Source of the DNA: Streptosporangium sp. NBC_01495
GTDB lineage: Bacteria; Actinomycetota; Actinomycetes; Streptosporangiales; Streptosporangiaceae
NCBI RefSeq assembly: GCF_036250735.1
Contig: NZ_CP109430.1
Span: 1,426,001 to 1,490,000, forward strand
Direction of reading: 5' to 3'
DNA: 64,000 nucleotides
The notes under the pieces were generated by a model. That model had not been told where the DNA came from, ran no database searches, and saw only the letters and a list, made by a program, of their open reading frames with translations. Positions 41,382 through 50,679 of the stretch are shown here, one piece after another. Within the stretch, counting starts at the first letter, position 1. Each line of letters begins with the position of its first letter. The position numbers and the translations under genes were made by a program.

Positions 41382-43244
41382 TCACGGCTCGGCATTCATC
41401 CAGTCCTCAAGGAAGCCGGTCTCGCCGTTCTCCATCAGGACGATGAGGCTCAGCAGCGCGCCCCAGGTCTGGAAGGGTTCGCTGTTGGGCTTGTCGCACG
41501 CGCCGCCGTGAATGCTGGAGTAGTTCTCGTGCACGTGGCGCAGCTCGTTCCACTCCTTCAGCACGAGCCTGGCACTCCCCTCGGCGAGCCACCCGGCCAC
41601 CGGCTTCTCACCCGCGCGCCGGAGACCCAGGTAGACGAGGAAGTTCACCGGTGGCCACGCCCTCCCGGACCAGTAGCCGCCGTCGTTCAGGTCGACCGGC
41701 TCGCTACGTGGTGAGGAGGGCAGCACCCATTCGCCGCCGAAGCCGTCGTTGGGGAGCAGATGCTCGGAGACCATCCGTCCGGCCCGGTCTCCGGCGCCCA
41801 GGCCGGCCAGGAGAGGATAGAAGCTCGTCGCGGACAGCCGCTCGGTCGGCAGCCCGGTGTCGGTCCGCCTGCTGCGGTAGATGCCGCTCCGCTCGTCCCA
41901 CAGGGACTCCATCGCCTTGGTGACGGCCGCGTGCCGCTCCCGGAGCTCGCCCGCGGCCGCCTGGTCGCCGATGATGTCGGCGATCTCCGCGAGGGCCTCG
42001 CAGTCGGCGGCGTAGAGGCTGTTCAGCCCCACGTCGTGGGCGGCGAGCAGGCTCTTGGACGTGTCGAAGGGGACTTCGTCGAAGACCGGATGCCCGTCCA
42101 GGCCGGACTCGCACGTCGCGCCGAAGTGCTGATGGATCCGTGGGATGTCCTGCGGCGAAGGAAATTCCGGATCGAAGTACGTCGAACCCGCACAGATCAG
42201 ATCGCCGTCCCGGCGTACCCGCCACCACCACCGGTTCCAGGAGAGCAGCGCGTCGAAGGTCTCCTCAAGGAACCAGACATCGCCGAACTTCCGGTAGAGC
42301 TCGCGCGTCACCAGCGAGCCGACCGGCGGTTGCGATCCGTCGATGGTCCGCCGCCCGGTGCCCTGCTCGACGTTTGGGACGAATCCCTCCGGCGTCAGCG
42401 CCCGCAGCATCTCGACCGTGTTGATGTAGGCGAGGTCCCTGCTGGACACGGCCGCCAGCAGGGCGTTGAAGAAGGCGTCCCAGCAGAACAGCGCGTATCC
42501 GCCGCGCTTGCCCACGTTCCAGAGCCGGCTGACCGTCGTGATCACCCGGGACCCGGCCGGTTCGTAGATCGTGTTCCACGAGATGGCGTCCCTGACGATC
42601 TCTCGGTGCTGCGCCAGCGCGTCCGTACCGGCCTTTCCGATGCCGGCGGAGGCCCGGGCGACGATCGCCGCGATCTCGCCGAGGTCGCGGGCGCGTCCGG
42701 TGCTGACCCCGACGGCGGAGGTCAGCTCCATCGCGAGGTACGGTCCGTCGATGTCGGTGTACGGGTCGTCGACGTGCGCGGCCGTGCAGAAGACGTCGAC
42801 GGCCGCGCCGTCCGGGCCGGTGGCCGTGAGCCGGTCGCCCGTCCGGCTGACGTAGCCCGGCCGGTTCCACAGGTAGCCGGCCGCGACGGTCAGCAGCGCG
42901 CTCTTGTGCTGGTTGCCGGTCGGCGTCACCAGTACGACCAGGTCGTCGCCCGCATGGGCGGTCTGCACCCGGATGGTGATGCCCGCCCACCGCACGGTCA
43001 CCTCCGTGTAACCGCCGTCGTAGGCGTGCCTGCCCAGGGTGACGGTCTCCGCGCCGTCCGTGCGGCGGCCGATCTGGACGGTGCGCAGTGAGGTGCCGCG
43101 GTAGTACTCCTTCAGACCGAAGGACAGGCCCAGCGCGTCGGGGAGCAGGACCTGGGTGAGCACGCTGCGTGTGTCCCAGGTGTTCCAGCCCCGCGCGAGC
43201 GAGTTCTGGACCTGGGCGTAGGCGACCTTACTGTCGTTCGTCAT
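41382..43244 (-). CDS. MGH1-like glycoside hydrolase (GH63/GH37-like)
   Basis: 620 residues from ATG 43244; a TTG six codons earlier is possible. No signal peptide, so it is cytoplasmic. After a beta-sandwich N-domain comes an (alpha/alpha)6 barrel with family motifs (GGYALFCWDAFFNALLAAVSSRDLA, GFVPNVEQGTGRRTIDGSQPPVG, DSGGYWSGRAWPPVNFLVYLGL-like NDGGYWSGRAWPPVNFL, ENYSSIHGGACDKPNSEPFQTWGALLSL). Acidic residues in WDAFF and the NDGGYW region fit the catalytic pair of this clan. It lies last in a transporter and catabolic operon, so it should cleave an imported oligosaccharide or glycoside. Linkage unknown. Confidence 0.83.
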   Translation of the reverse strand: MTNDSKVAYAQVQNSLARGWNTWDTRSVLTQVLLPDALGLSFGLKEYYRGTSLRTVQIGRRTDGAETVTLGRHAYDGGYTEVTVRWAGITIRVQTAHAGDDLVVLVTPTGNQHKSALLTVAAGYLWNRPGYVSRTGDRLTATGPDGAAVDVFCTAAHVDDPYTDIDGPYLAMELTSAVGVSTGRARDLGEIAAIVARASAGIGKAGTDALAQHREIVRDAISWNTIYEPAGSRVITTVSRLWNVGKRGGYALFCWDAFFNALLAAVSSRDLAYINTVEMLRALTPEGFVPNVEQGTGRRTIDGSQPPVGSLVTRELYRKFGDVWFLEETFDALLSWNRWWWRVRRDGDLICAGSTYFDPEFPSPQDIPRIHQHFGATCESGLDGHPVFDEVPFDTSKSLLAAHDVGLNSLYAADCEALAEIADIIGDQAAAGELRERHAAVTKAMESLWDERSGIYRSRRTDTGLPTERLSATSFYPLLAGLGAGDRAGRMVSEHLLPNDGFGGEWVLPSSPRSEPVDLNDGGYWSGRAWPPVNFLVYLGLRRAGEKPVAGWLAEGSARLVLKEWNELRHVHENYSSIHGGACDKPNSEPFQTWGALLSLIVLMENGETGFLEDWMNAEP

Positions 43245-43262
43245 CGTTCCTTCACTCCTCAA

Positions 43263-44072
43263 TCACATGCTCAGGTCGTTGAGTTCCAGGGCGGCGTCGA
43301 GCAGCGCCTGGGTGTACTCGTGCTTGGGGGCGGAGAACACCTCGTCCGCGGGGCCGTGCTCGACGATCCGGCCGTCCCGCATGACCACCACCCGGTCGGC
43401 GATCTGGTGGACGACGCCGAGGTCGTGGCTGATGAACAGCATGGACAGCCGCCGCGTCGACCGGAGCTCGACGAGCAGGCGCAGCACCTGTGACTGCACC
43501 GACACGTCCAGCGCGGAAACGGCCTCGTCGCAGACGAGCAGCCGGGGTGTCAGCGCGAGCGCCCGCGCCAGGCTGACCCGCTGGCACTGGCCGCCGGAGA
43601 GCTGGGCCGGATAGCGCTCGGCGACGTCGGGGTTCAGTCCCACGTCGGCGAGCACGGCCTCGATGGCGCTCCCGCGTGGTCCCTCCGGTGCGGCGTCGGG
43701 GTGCGTGAGCCAGGCCTCGTCGACGATGTCGCCGGCCCGCATGCGGGGGTTCAGCGAGGATCGCGGGTCCTGGAACACCATCTGGATCGCCCGCCGCAGT
43801 TCCGGCGTACGACGTGCTGGGAGCTCGGTTCCCTCGAAGGTCATGACACCGGCGTCGGCGCGCCGCAGGCCGGTCACGCACCGCGCGATGGTCGTCTTGC
43901 CCGATCCGGACTCCCCGACCACGGCGACGATCTCGTTCTCGGCCACGCTGAGGCTCGCGTCCTCGACGGCGACGAACCGGGATCGGCGCAGTCCGAAGGA
44001 CCCTCTGATCGGGAAGGTCACCCGCAGCCCGGTCACGGTCAGCACCGGCTCGGCATCCGATGGGTTCGTCAT
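43263..44072 (-). CDS. ABC transporter ATP-binding protein (DppF/OppF type)
   Basis: 269 residues from ATG 44072, the start that overlaps the stop of the dppD remnant (ATGA). Walker A GESGSGKTT, Q-loop MVFQDPRSSLNPR, signature LSGGQCQRVSLARAL and Walker B LLVCDEAVSALDVS are all intact. H-loop SHDLGVV is present. It energises the dipeptide/oligosaccharide-type importer encoded upstream in the same operon. Normally two different ATPases (DppD and DppF) work together; here the DppD partner is destroyed, so this subunit must act as a homodimer or with a partner from elsewhere if the system works. Confidence 0.88.
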   Translation of the reverse strand: MTNPSDAEPVLTVTGLRVTFPIRGSFGLRRSRFVAVEDASLSVAENEIVAVVGESGSGKTTIARCVTGLRRADAGVMTFEGTELPARRTPELRRAIQMVFQDPRSSLNPRMRAGDIVDEAWLTHPDAAPEGPRGSAIEAVLADVGLNPDVAERYPAQLSGGQCQRVSLARALALTPRLLVCDEAVSALDVSVQSQVLRLLVELRSTRRLSMLFISHDLGVVHQIADRVVVMRDGRIVEHGPADEVFSAPKHEYTQALLDAALELNDLSM

Positions 44073-44307
44073 GTCAGCACCTTCTCCGTCTCGTGACACG
44101 CGGTCCAGCGACCCGAGCCCACCTCGCGCGGCCGGGGAATCTCGGTACGGCACCGATCGACCGCGAGCGAGCAGCGCGGGTGGAAGGCGCATCCGCCGGG
44201 GCGCGGGAGACCAGGTCGGTGCCCTCCCGGTCGGGCAGGTCCACCGACAGCCCGGTGACCCGCGGGAGCACGTCGGGGCCCGTTTCGTCCGTCGTGGTTT
44301 CCGTCAC
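44069..44307 (-). pseudogene. dppD-type ABC ATPase gene with large internal deletion
   Basis: From GTG 44305-44307 the strand encodes a normal DppD start (VTETTTDETGPDVLPRVTGLSVDLPDREGTDL). It then passes directly, with a frame change, into the C-terminal substrate-ATPase tail PGGCAFHPRCSLAVDRCRTEIPRPREVGSGRWTACHETEKVLT and stop. The Cys motif FHPRCxLAxDxC is diagnostic for DppD/OppD. About 250 residues including Walker A, signature and Walker B are gone. Both ends keep operon spacing with their neighbours, so the deletion is clean. Confidence 0.8.
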
Positions 44308-44310
44308 CGG

Positions 44311-45828
44311 TCAGCTACCCGACAGGGTCGCTTTGGAGAAGTCCGGATATCCAAGGGCGTCGAGGGTGAAGCCGGACAGGTTCTTGTTCCACACATAGGA
44401 CACCTTCGACGTCATCGGGAACATGCCGACGGCGTCATCCCAAATGATCTTCGATGCCTGGGCGTACAGCTTCGCCCGCTCGTCGCGGTCGGCGTCGGAA
44501 CCGGCCCGCGCCAGCAGCTTGTCCAGCTCCGGGTTGCAGTAGCCGTTGCGCTTGGCGTCGCAGGTGTACAGGCGGCCGAGGTTGGTCGCCGCGTCGTATC
44601 CGGCGGTGCCGAGCAACTGGAAGTTGACGTCCCACTTGAGCGCCAGCAGGTCCTCGATGAAGACCGCCTGCTCCTTCTGCAGCAGCTCCGCCTTCACCCC
44701 GATCTTGTCCCAGGAGGAGACGACCGCCTGCAGGAAGGGCTTGAACGGGGCCTGGCCGAACTGTACCCGCAACGGTTTGTCGAACGAGTACCCCGCCTCC
44801 TCCAGTGCCTTCCTGGCCGCGTCCGGGTCGTACTCCACCGGCGTCTGCGGGGAGTAGCCGAACACCGTGGGCGCCAGCGGCGAATCGGCGGGCTGGCCGG
44901 TCACCGGGTACAGGTGCTTGATGATCGTCTTGAAGTCGACCGCCTGCCAGAGCGCCTTGCGGACCTTCGCGGTGGATATCGCTGATGTGCCGGAGTTGAA
45001 CCACATGGTGAAGTTGCCGTTGCTGGGAACAGCCTGGACCTTCAGGTTCGCGTCCGACTGCAGGGACGGGATCTGGTCGTCCGGCACGCCCCACACCAGG
45101 TCGATCTCACCGGTCTTCAGCGCGGTCAGCTTGGCCGAGACATCCGGGATGCTGCGGAGCGTCAGGGACCGCACCTTCGGCGCGCCGCCCCAGTACTGCG
45201 GGTTCGGCACCAGCTTCAGGTCTGCGCTCGGACTGAAGGACTCGACCGTGAACGGGCCGGAACTGACCGGCTTGCCGAAGTACGAGCCCGCGTCGGTGGG
45301 CACCTCCGAGGGAAGGACGAAGAGCGTCGTCACCTTGCTCGGCAGGGCCGGGTCGGGGGTCTTGGCGGTGAAGGTGACCGTGGTGTCGGAGTCCGACTTC
45401 GCGGTGACCTCCTTGAAGTTGGCGGCGACCGGGCCGTTCAGCTCGATCACCCGGTCGAACGTGTCGACGACGTCGGCCCCGGTCAGCGGGCTGCCGTCGG
45501 AGAACTTCAGCCCGCCGCGCAGGGTGAAGTCCCAGCTCGTCGCGTCCGCGTTCGGCTGCCACGACTCCGCGAGGTCCGGCACCAGCTCTCCGGCGGCGTC
45601 CGGCTTCACCAGCCGGCCGTAGATCTGCTGGCCGGCGAGTTCCTTGCCGGCCGCGCCGCCCTGGGGTGAACCGGGGTCGATGTTGTCGATGACGAAGGTG
45701 CCGCTGGCGACGATCGCCTGGTCGCCTGTGCCTGCCGCCGGTTCGCCGCCGCTTATCGAGCACGCCGAGACGGTCAGGGCGACCGCGACGAGTCCGGCCG
45801 CGATGTTGGGTGATCTGTTGGTACGCAT
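44311..45828 (-). CDS. ABC transporter substrate-binding lipoprotein, family 5
   Basis: I start at ATG 45828 (GGAG upstream), giving a proper lipoprotein signal MRTNRSPNIAAGLVAVALTVSAC; a longer frame to 45879 is open. 505 residues. Family-5 features: LVPDLAESWQPNADATSWDFTLRGGLKFSDGSPLTGADVVDTFDRV, SSGPFTVESFSPSADLKLVPNPQYWGG, RKALWQAVDFKTIIKHLYP and EEAGY. The family binds peptides, nickel, opines or oligosaccharides; with a glycoside hydrolase and sugar enzymes in this operon a saccharide or glycoside ligand is more likely. Confidence 0.88.
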   Translation of the reverse strand: MRTNRSPNIAAGLVAVALTVSACSISGGEPAAGTGDQAIVASGTFVIDNIDPGSPQGGAAGKELAGQQIYGRLVKPDAAGELVPDLAESWQPNADATSWDFTLRGGLKFSDGSPLTGADVVDTFDRVIELNGPVAANFKEVTAKSDSDTTVTFTAKTPDPALPSKVTTLFVLPSEVPTDAGSYFGKPVSSGPFTVESFSPSADLKLVPNPQYWGGAPKVRSLTLRSIPDVSAKLTALKTGEIDLVWGVPDDQIPSLQSDANLKVQAVPSNGNFTMWFNSGTSAISTAKVRKALWQAVDFKTIIKHLYPVTGQPADSPLAPTVFGYSPQTPVEYDPDAARKALEEAGYSFDKPLRVQFGQAPFKPFLQAVVSSWDKIGVKAELLQKEQAVFIEDLLALKWDVNFQLLGTAGYDAATNLGRLYTCDAKRNGYCNPELDKLLARAGSDADRDERAKLYAQASKIIWDDAVGMFPMTSKVSYVWNKNLSGFTLDALGYPDFSKATLSGS

Positions 45829-45875
45829 TACTGGCGCTCCTGGGGGGTGTGCTGTCATGGAAACGTTCTCTCTCA

Positions 45876-46751
45876 TCACGATCGCGCGCGGCCGTACCGG
45901 GCCGTCAGGTTGTCACCGAGCAGGCCCACGCTGACGACGAGGATGGACAGGGCGATGCCCGGCACCGCGGAGATCCACCACGCCGAACTCAGGTACTCCT
46001 TGCCGTTGGCGACGGTCTGCCCCCACGAGACCGACGACGTGGGCAACCCGATTCCGAGGAAGCTCAGGCCGGCTTCCGCCAGCACCACCAGGGCGAATTC
46101 GAGTGTGGCCATCGCCACGATGGGCCCGACGGTGAATGGCAGGATGTGCCGTCGTAGCAGGCGGCCGGTGCGCACACCGAGAAGCCTGGCCGCGTCGATC
46201 CAGTAGCGCTCGCGGACACTGAGCACGACCCCCCTCGCCACCCGCGCGAAGGAGATCCAGCCGGTGACGGAGAGCGCCATGATGATGACCCCGAGGCTCG
46301 GCGTGAAGACGCCCGCGATGACGATGGCCAGCAGGATTCCGGGGAACGCCTGCAGGATGTCGATGAACCGGGTGAGAACCGAGTCGACCCAGCCACGGTG
46401 GTAGCCGGCGATGAACCCGATGAGCATCCCGATCGCCACGCACACCGCGACCGTGGCGGTCCCGATGAGGACAGAGGTCCGCGCGCCGTACACGACCTGG
46501 GCGAACACGTCGCGGCCGAGGGCGTCCGTGCCGAGCGGGGCGGTGGCGCCGGTGGACGTCCGCGCGCCGGGCGCCAGCAGCCGGTCCTCAAGCGGTGTGC
46601 GCACCGGGTCGTAGTCGATGAGCATTGGACCGACCACGGCCAGCACGAGGTACAGGCCGATGATGATCGCAGGAACGAGCCCGCCCCCGCGTGCCCGCCG
46701 GCGCGTGCGGACCCGCTGCCTGGAACCGGCGAGGCCGGCGAGGCCCGTCAT
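45876..46751 (-). CDS. ABC transporter permease (DppC type)
   Basis: 291 residues, six membrane helices. The N-terminal helix VPAIIIGLYLVLAVVGPMLI is followed by the DppC-type periplasmic segment (APLGTDALGRDVFAQVVYGARTSV) and the cytoplasmic EAA loop (YWIDAARLLGVRTGRLLRRHILP). It overlaps the DppB gene by 4 nt. It forms the heterodimeric channel of the importer. Confidence 0.9.
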   Translation of the reverse strand: MTGLAGLAGSRQRVRTRRRARGGGLVPAIIIGLYLVLAVVGPMLIDYDPVRTPLEDRLLAPGARTSTGATAPLGTDALGRDVFAQVVYGARTSVLIGTATVAVCVAIGMLIGFIAGYHRGWVDSVLTRFIDILQAFPGILLAIVIAGVFTPSLGVIIMALSVTGWISFARVARGVVLSVRERYWIDAARLLGVRTGRLLRRHILPFTVGPIVAMATLEFALVVLAEAGLSFLGIGLPTSSVSWGQTVANGKEYLSSAWWISAVPGIALSILVVSVGLLGDNLTARYGRARS

Positions 46752-47677
46752 GACGCCGCCGTCGCGCGGATGCGGGGGTCCAGTCGCGCGTAGAGCAGGT
46801 CCGTGACGAGGTTGAGCAGGACGATGATCGCGGCGATCATCAGTGTCGCCGCCTGCACGACCGCGTAGTCGCGATTGCCCACCGAGTCCACGATGAGGGT
46901 GCCAAGGCCAGGCCAGGCGAAGACGTTCTCCACCACGACCGCACCACCCAGCAGCGCGCCGACCTGCAGCCCGACGACGGTGGTGACCGGAATGAGCGCG
47001 TTGCGGAGCACATGGCCGGTCAGTACCTGGCGCGGCGTCAGCCCTTTGGACAGCGCCGTCTGCACGTACGGCTCGGCCATCGCCTCGGCGATGCCGCTGC
47101 GTGCCACCCGCGCGACGATCGCGGTGAACGGGAAGGACAGGGTCAGCGCGGGGAGAATGATGCTGCTGAGGCCGCTCACGCCCGAACTCGGCAGCAGGCG
47201 CAGCCCGAGGGCGAAGACGAGGATCAGCATGATGCCGAGCCAGAACGTCGGGAACGACTGCAGGACGATGGTGATGGTCGTCACGATCCGGTCCTGCGTC
47301 GAGCCGGCCCGGATTCCCGCCGCGGATCCCAGCAGCAACCCCGCGAAGACGGAGATCACCGCCGAGGTGAGGGTCAGGTCGACGGTGGCGGGAAGGCGGG
47401 ACAGGACCGCGTCGAGCGCGGAGCTCGCCAGGCGATAGGACTGGCCAAAGTCGAGATGGAGGATCTGGCCCATGTAGTCGAGGTACTGAACCGGGATCGG
47501 CTGGTCCAGCCCCAGCGTGACGCGCAGGGCGGCGATCTGGCCCGGATCCGCGTCCGGGCCCAGCAGTACCGTGGCCGGATCACCGGGCGCGACCCGCACG
47601 ATCAGGAAGATCAGGGTGGACGCGCCCCACAGCACGAGCGTACCGGCGAGCAGCCGGCGGACGATCAGGCTCAACAC
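46748..47677 (-). CDS. ABC transporter permease (DppB type)
   Basis: 309 residues. Typical DppB start (MLSLIVRRLLAGTLVLWGASTLIFLIVRVAPGDPATVLLG) and EAA region (AEPYVQTALSKGLTPRQVLTGHVLRNALIPVTTVVG), then FAWPGLGTLIVDSVGNRDYAVVQA. First gene of the transporter part, 175 bp after the FAD oxidoreductase gene. That gap holds no gene and could carry an internal promoter. Confidence 0.9.
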   Translation of the reverse strand: MLSLIVRRLLAGTLVLWGASTLIFLIVRVAPGDPATVLLGPDADPGQIAALRVTLGLDQPIPVQYLDYMGQILHLDFGQSYRLASSALDAVLSRLPATVDLTLTSAVISVFAGLLLGSAAGIRAGSTQDRIVTTITIVLQSFPTFWLGIMLILVFALGLRLLPSSGVSGLSSIILPALTLSFPFTAIVARVARSGIAEAMAEPYVQTALSKGLTPRQVLTGHVLRNALIPVTTVVGLQVGALLGGAVVVENVFAWPGLGTLIVDSVGNRDYAVVQAATLMIAAIIVLLNLVTDLLYARLDPRIRATAAS

Positions 47678-47852
47678 GGTGAGCCGCCTGGCCTGGCCGG
47701 GCGAGACACCGGCACGGACGGTGCACGATTCGTCCGCGTAACCCGCTCGGAATTCCTGAGGTTCACGTCGATAATCTCCTGGTCACGCGGTGGGTAACGG
47801 GCTGGAAGCGTGCCGGCTGTCGCCTCGCGACAGGTCGGGGTCCGGGAGCCCG

Positions 47853-49205
47853 TCACGGTTCACGCGTTCGGGGCCGTGACGGCGAGTCGAGCAGTGCCCC
47901 GCCGTCCATCAGCGCGGTGCGGAGTTCGGCCACGTCGATCTCCGCCGGCGGCCTTCCCGCGGAGACCGCGATGGCCGCCGCCGCCCCCGCCGCCTGTCCC
48001 ATGGCCATGCACTGCGCCATCGATCTGACCGAGGCGTGCGCGTCGTGCGTCGCCGACAGGCAACGGCCGGCGACGAGCAGGCCCGACACCTCCTCCGGCA
48101 GGAGGGACCGGTACGGCACGCCGTACGTCATGCCGGTCGGATCGCCGTCGCCCCCGACGTACTGCCAGATCGTCGAGGATCCGCCGGCGTGGTCTTCGAT
48201 CGGCGCGCCGCACTGGGCGACGTCATCGTCGAAGCGGCGAGCGGACAGGACGTCGTCGCGGGTCAGCACGTACCTGCCGACGAGGCGACGGCTCTCGCGG
48301 ACCCCGATGCGGGTGGAGACGCCCAGCAGGTAGGAGTCCGCGTACCCGGGAACGCGCGACCGCAGGAACCGGGTGTACTCGTGGACCTGCCGGCGGCCCA
48401 GCCGCTCGGCCGCGGACAGTTCCCACGGATCCAGCGGGTTCACGCCGTTGACGCGGGTCATGTTCGTGTGGACCACGCCGGGGAGCACCGTGCGGTGCGC
48501 CGAGCCCTCGGTGCGGGGCAGCGTGAAGTCGCCCGACTCGGCCGCCGCGCGCATCAGCCGGTGCAGTTCCCCGGGCGGCGTCGCCGTGACGTCCACGTTG
48601 CCCAGCCGGAAGGTGGCGGTGAGCGGCTGCACCCGCCGCTCCCCGCCGGGGCGCTCCACCGCGGCGCCGGCCCGCCAGGCGAGTTCGGCGTCGCCGCTGG
48701 CGTCGATGAACACCTTCGCGCGGATTCGCCCGCTGCCGGCCCTGGTCTCCGCGATGGCCTCGGTGATCCGTTCCTCGTCCATGACGACGCGGCTCACCAT
48801 GCAGTGCAGCAGCGTCTCGACGGACGCCTCCTCGGTCAGCTCGTCCCAGGCCAGCTTCAACGCCTCGGGCTCGTACGTCACGCCGGTGCCGGCGCCGTAG
48901 GTGTTCGGCCGCTCGAACGCCTGGTCCCACGACAGGAGGCGGCGGCAGAGCTCCCAGCCGATTCCCTCGACGACGCGATCGCTCCTTCCGGGGGCGTAGA
49001 AGCCGTAGAAGGTGTCGAGCACCGCCGATCCGGTGCCGCCGAGGAAACCCGCCGCCTCGACGAGGAGGGTCCTCGCGCCGGCCCGTGCCGCGGCGACGGC
49101 GGCGGCGCAGCCGGCCGATCCTCCGCCCACGACGACGACGTCACCGTGCCACAGGAGCGGTACGGACGCGGCCTCGGTGGTGGTCAGCGGTTCCGGGTGG
49201 CTCAT
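47853..49205 (-). CDS. FAD-dependent oxidoreductase
   Basis: I start at ATG 49205 (MSHPEPLTTTEAASVPLLWHGDVVVVGGGSAGCAAAVAAARAG), which overlaps the SDR stop; the longer frame upstream is not coding. 450 residues. The Rossmann FAD motif GGGSAGCAAA is followed by the acidic strand end LLVEAAGFLGGTGSA, the FAD-pyrophosphate motif VFIDASGDAELAWRAGA, and the C-terminal GLLVAGRCLSATHDAHASVRSMAQCMAMGQAAGAAAAIA. This is the FAD_oxidored family seen in many sugar and amino-sugar clusters. It likely oxidises a hydroxyl of the imported compound in the cytosol; electron acceptor unknown. Confidence 0.85.
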   Translation of the reverse strand: MSHPEPLTTTEAASVPLLWHGDVVVVGGGSAGCAAAVAAARAGARTLLVEAAGFLGGTGSAVLDTFYGFYAPGRSDRVVEGIGWELCRRLLSWDQAFERPNTYGAGTGVTYEPEALKLAWDELTEEASVETLLHCMVSRVVMDEERITEAIAETRAGSGRIRAKVFIDASGDAELAWRAGAAVERPGGERRVQPLTATFRLGNVDVTATPPGELHRLMRAAAESGDFTLPRTEGSAHRTVLPGVVHTNMTRVNGVNPLDPWELSAAERLGRRQVHEYTRFLRSRVPGYADSYLLGVSTRIGVRESRRLVGRYVLTRDDVLSARRFDDDVAQCGAPIEDHAGGSSTIWQYVGGDGDPTGMTYGVPYRSLLPEEVSGLLVAGRCLSATHDAHASVRSMAQCMAMGQAAGAAAAIAVSAGRPPAEIDVAELRTALMDGGALLDSPSRPRTREP

Positions 49206-49900
49206 CGCAGGTGCCACCCTCCGTCGACGGGGATGACCGCTCCGGTCGTTCGCCTGGCCGCGTCGGACAGCAACCAGCACACGACGCCGGCGACCTCCTC
49301 CGGCGAGCAGGCCGTGCCGCCGAGCGGCATCAGCTCCGCCGTCCGGGCCGCGATCCCGGGGGATTCCAGCGCCCGCCGGGCCATCGGAGTGTCCACCAGA
49401 CCGGCGGAGACCAGGTTCACCCGGACGCCGGCGGGCGCGGCGTCGAACGCGGCCGAGCGCACCAGCGGGATCAGCGCCCCCTTCGCGCTGGCGTACGCCA
49501 CGGTCCGGAAGTCCCTGTCGAGTGACGTGGCGAGCGCGGAGCCCACGATCACGATCGATCCGCCGGGCGCGATCTTCGGAATCGACGCCCGGAGCAGGCG
49601 GAAGACGGACTCGTGATTCACCCGGTGCACCTCGGCCCACGCCTCGTCGGTGCACTCGGTGATGGTGCCGTCGCCCAGCCGCCGGCCCGACATGCCGACC
49701 GCGTGCACGACACCGTCGAGGCCGCCGAGCGCGGTGTGCGCCTCGCCGACGGCGAACTCGGCGCCCTCCGGCAGCGTGATGTCCGTCGTGTCGACGTCGA
49801 CGCCGTGCACCCGCCCTCCGGACGCACGGACGACGTCGGCGCACGCACCGCCGATGCCACCGCCGGCACCGGCCACCAGAACTCGCATCGGCGCGCTCAC
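49202..49900 (-). CDS. Short-chain dehydrogenase/reductase (SDR)
   Basis: 232 residues. The cofactor motif is GAGGGIGGACADVV; the catalytic Ser lies in IVIVGSALATS and the Tyr-Lys pair in YASAKGAL. The end GAVIPVDGGWHLR is typical. It overlaps both neighbours by 4 nt. An NAD(P)-dependent step on a sugar or keto-sugar intermediate is inferred. Confidence 0.87.
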   Translation of the reverse strand: MSAPMRVLVAGAGGGIGGACADVVRASGGRVHGVDVDTTDITLPEGAEFAVGEAHTALGGLDGVVHAVGMSGRRLGDGTITECTDEAWAEVHRVNHESVFRLLRASIPKIAPGGSIVIVGSALATSLDRDFRTVAYASAKGALIPLVRSAAFDAAPAGVRVNLVSAGLVDTPMARRALESPGIAARTAELMPLGGTACSPEEVAGVVCWLLSDAARRTTGAVIPVDGGWHLR

Positions 49901-50679
49901 ATCCCGGCCGGATCCGTGCGCAGCGTCCCCGCCGCCCGTCGCGCGAAGTCGAGGTACGCGGCCTCGAACAGCTCCGCACTGCGCTCCTCGCCCACCAGGC
50001 GGGAGCTGGTGATGACCGGTGGGACCATACCGTCGGCCGCCAGCAGGCGTGCCGTACGGACCTTGATCTCGTTGACGACCGCCACCGCGGTGAGGGTGCT
50101 GACCGGACCGATCGGCTCGCTCACCCCGTCGATGTGGATCAGCGCGTCGCCCACCGGCGAGCAGAGGTCGATCACGACGTCACCGTGGTCGGCCAGGCGG
50201 GTGCCGCTCGGGTGCCGGATCCGGCCCGCGTTCGACTCGGCCAGGGACGTCACGGCGATCACCGGGATGCCCGCCTTCTTGGCGCCGATCGCCATCTCGA
50301 CGGGCACGGCGTTCAACCCGCTGACACTGAAGATCATGAGACTGTCGGTCGGCCGGAGCCGGAAGTTGGACAGGATCTGCTCGGCGAGGCCCTCGACACG
50401 TTCGATGAACATCGCCTGGCGTTGCCCGTTCGCGCCGACCACCTGGTTGTGGAAGGTCATCGACAGCTCGACGATCGGATGGAACCCGGGGAACGATCCA
50501 TAGCGCGGGAAGATCTCTTCGACCGGCATCCGGGAGTGCCCGGTGCCGAACGTGTAGACGACGCCGTCACCGGCGATCGACCGTGCGGCCAGCACGGCCG
50601 CCCGCTCGATGGCGGCGTCCTGCGTGCGGTGGACCTCCTCCAGCACCTTCTGTGCCGCGGAAATCCAGCTCATCGTCAT
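49897..50679 (-). CDS. SIS-domain sugar isomerase-like protein (UPF0309 type)
   Basis: 260 residues. The SIS fold is evident: VVYTFGTGHSRMPVEEIFPRYGSFPGFHPIVE, MIFSVSGLNAVPVEMAIGAKKAGIPVIAVTSLAES and STLTAVAVVNEIKV. It resembles the sugar isomerase domain proteins found next to ROK kinases and phosphotriesterase-like genes. The start codon overlaps the ROK stop. It probably isomerises or binds a sugar phosphate made by the ROK kinase. Confidence 0.83.
   Translation of the reverse strand: MTMSWISAAQKVLEEVHRTQDAAIERAAVLAARSIAGDGVVYTFGTGHSRMPVEEIFPRYGSFPGFHPIVELSMTFHNQVVGANGQRQAMFIERVEGLAEQILSNFRLRPTDSLMIFSVSGLNAVPVEMAIGAKKAGIPVIAVTSLAESNAGRIRHPSGTRLADHGDVVIDLCSPVGDALIHIDGVSEPIGPVSTLTAVAVVNEIKVRTARLLAADGMVPPVITSSRLVGEERSAELFEAAYLDFARRAAGTLRTDPAGM

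Noticed and set aside
44073..44192. 40-residue N-terminal extension of the DppF-type ATPase
   Set aside because: That DNA encodes the C-terminus of the dppD remnant in another frame; the ATG at 44072 fits the family start.
49206..49979. N-terminal extension of the FAD oxidoreductase to 708 residues
   Set aside because: The added part overlaps the SDR gene and is Arg-rich; the ATG at 49205 gives the normal FAD-binding start and a coupled overlap.
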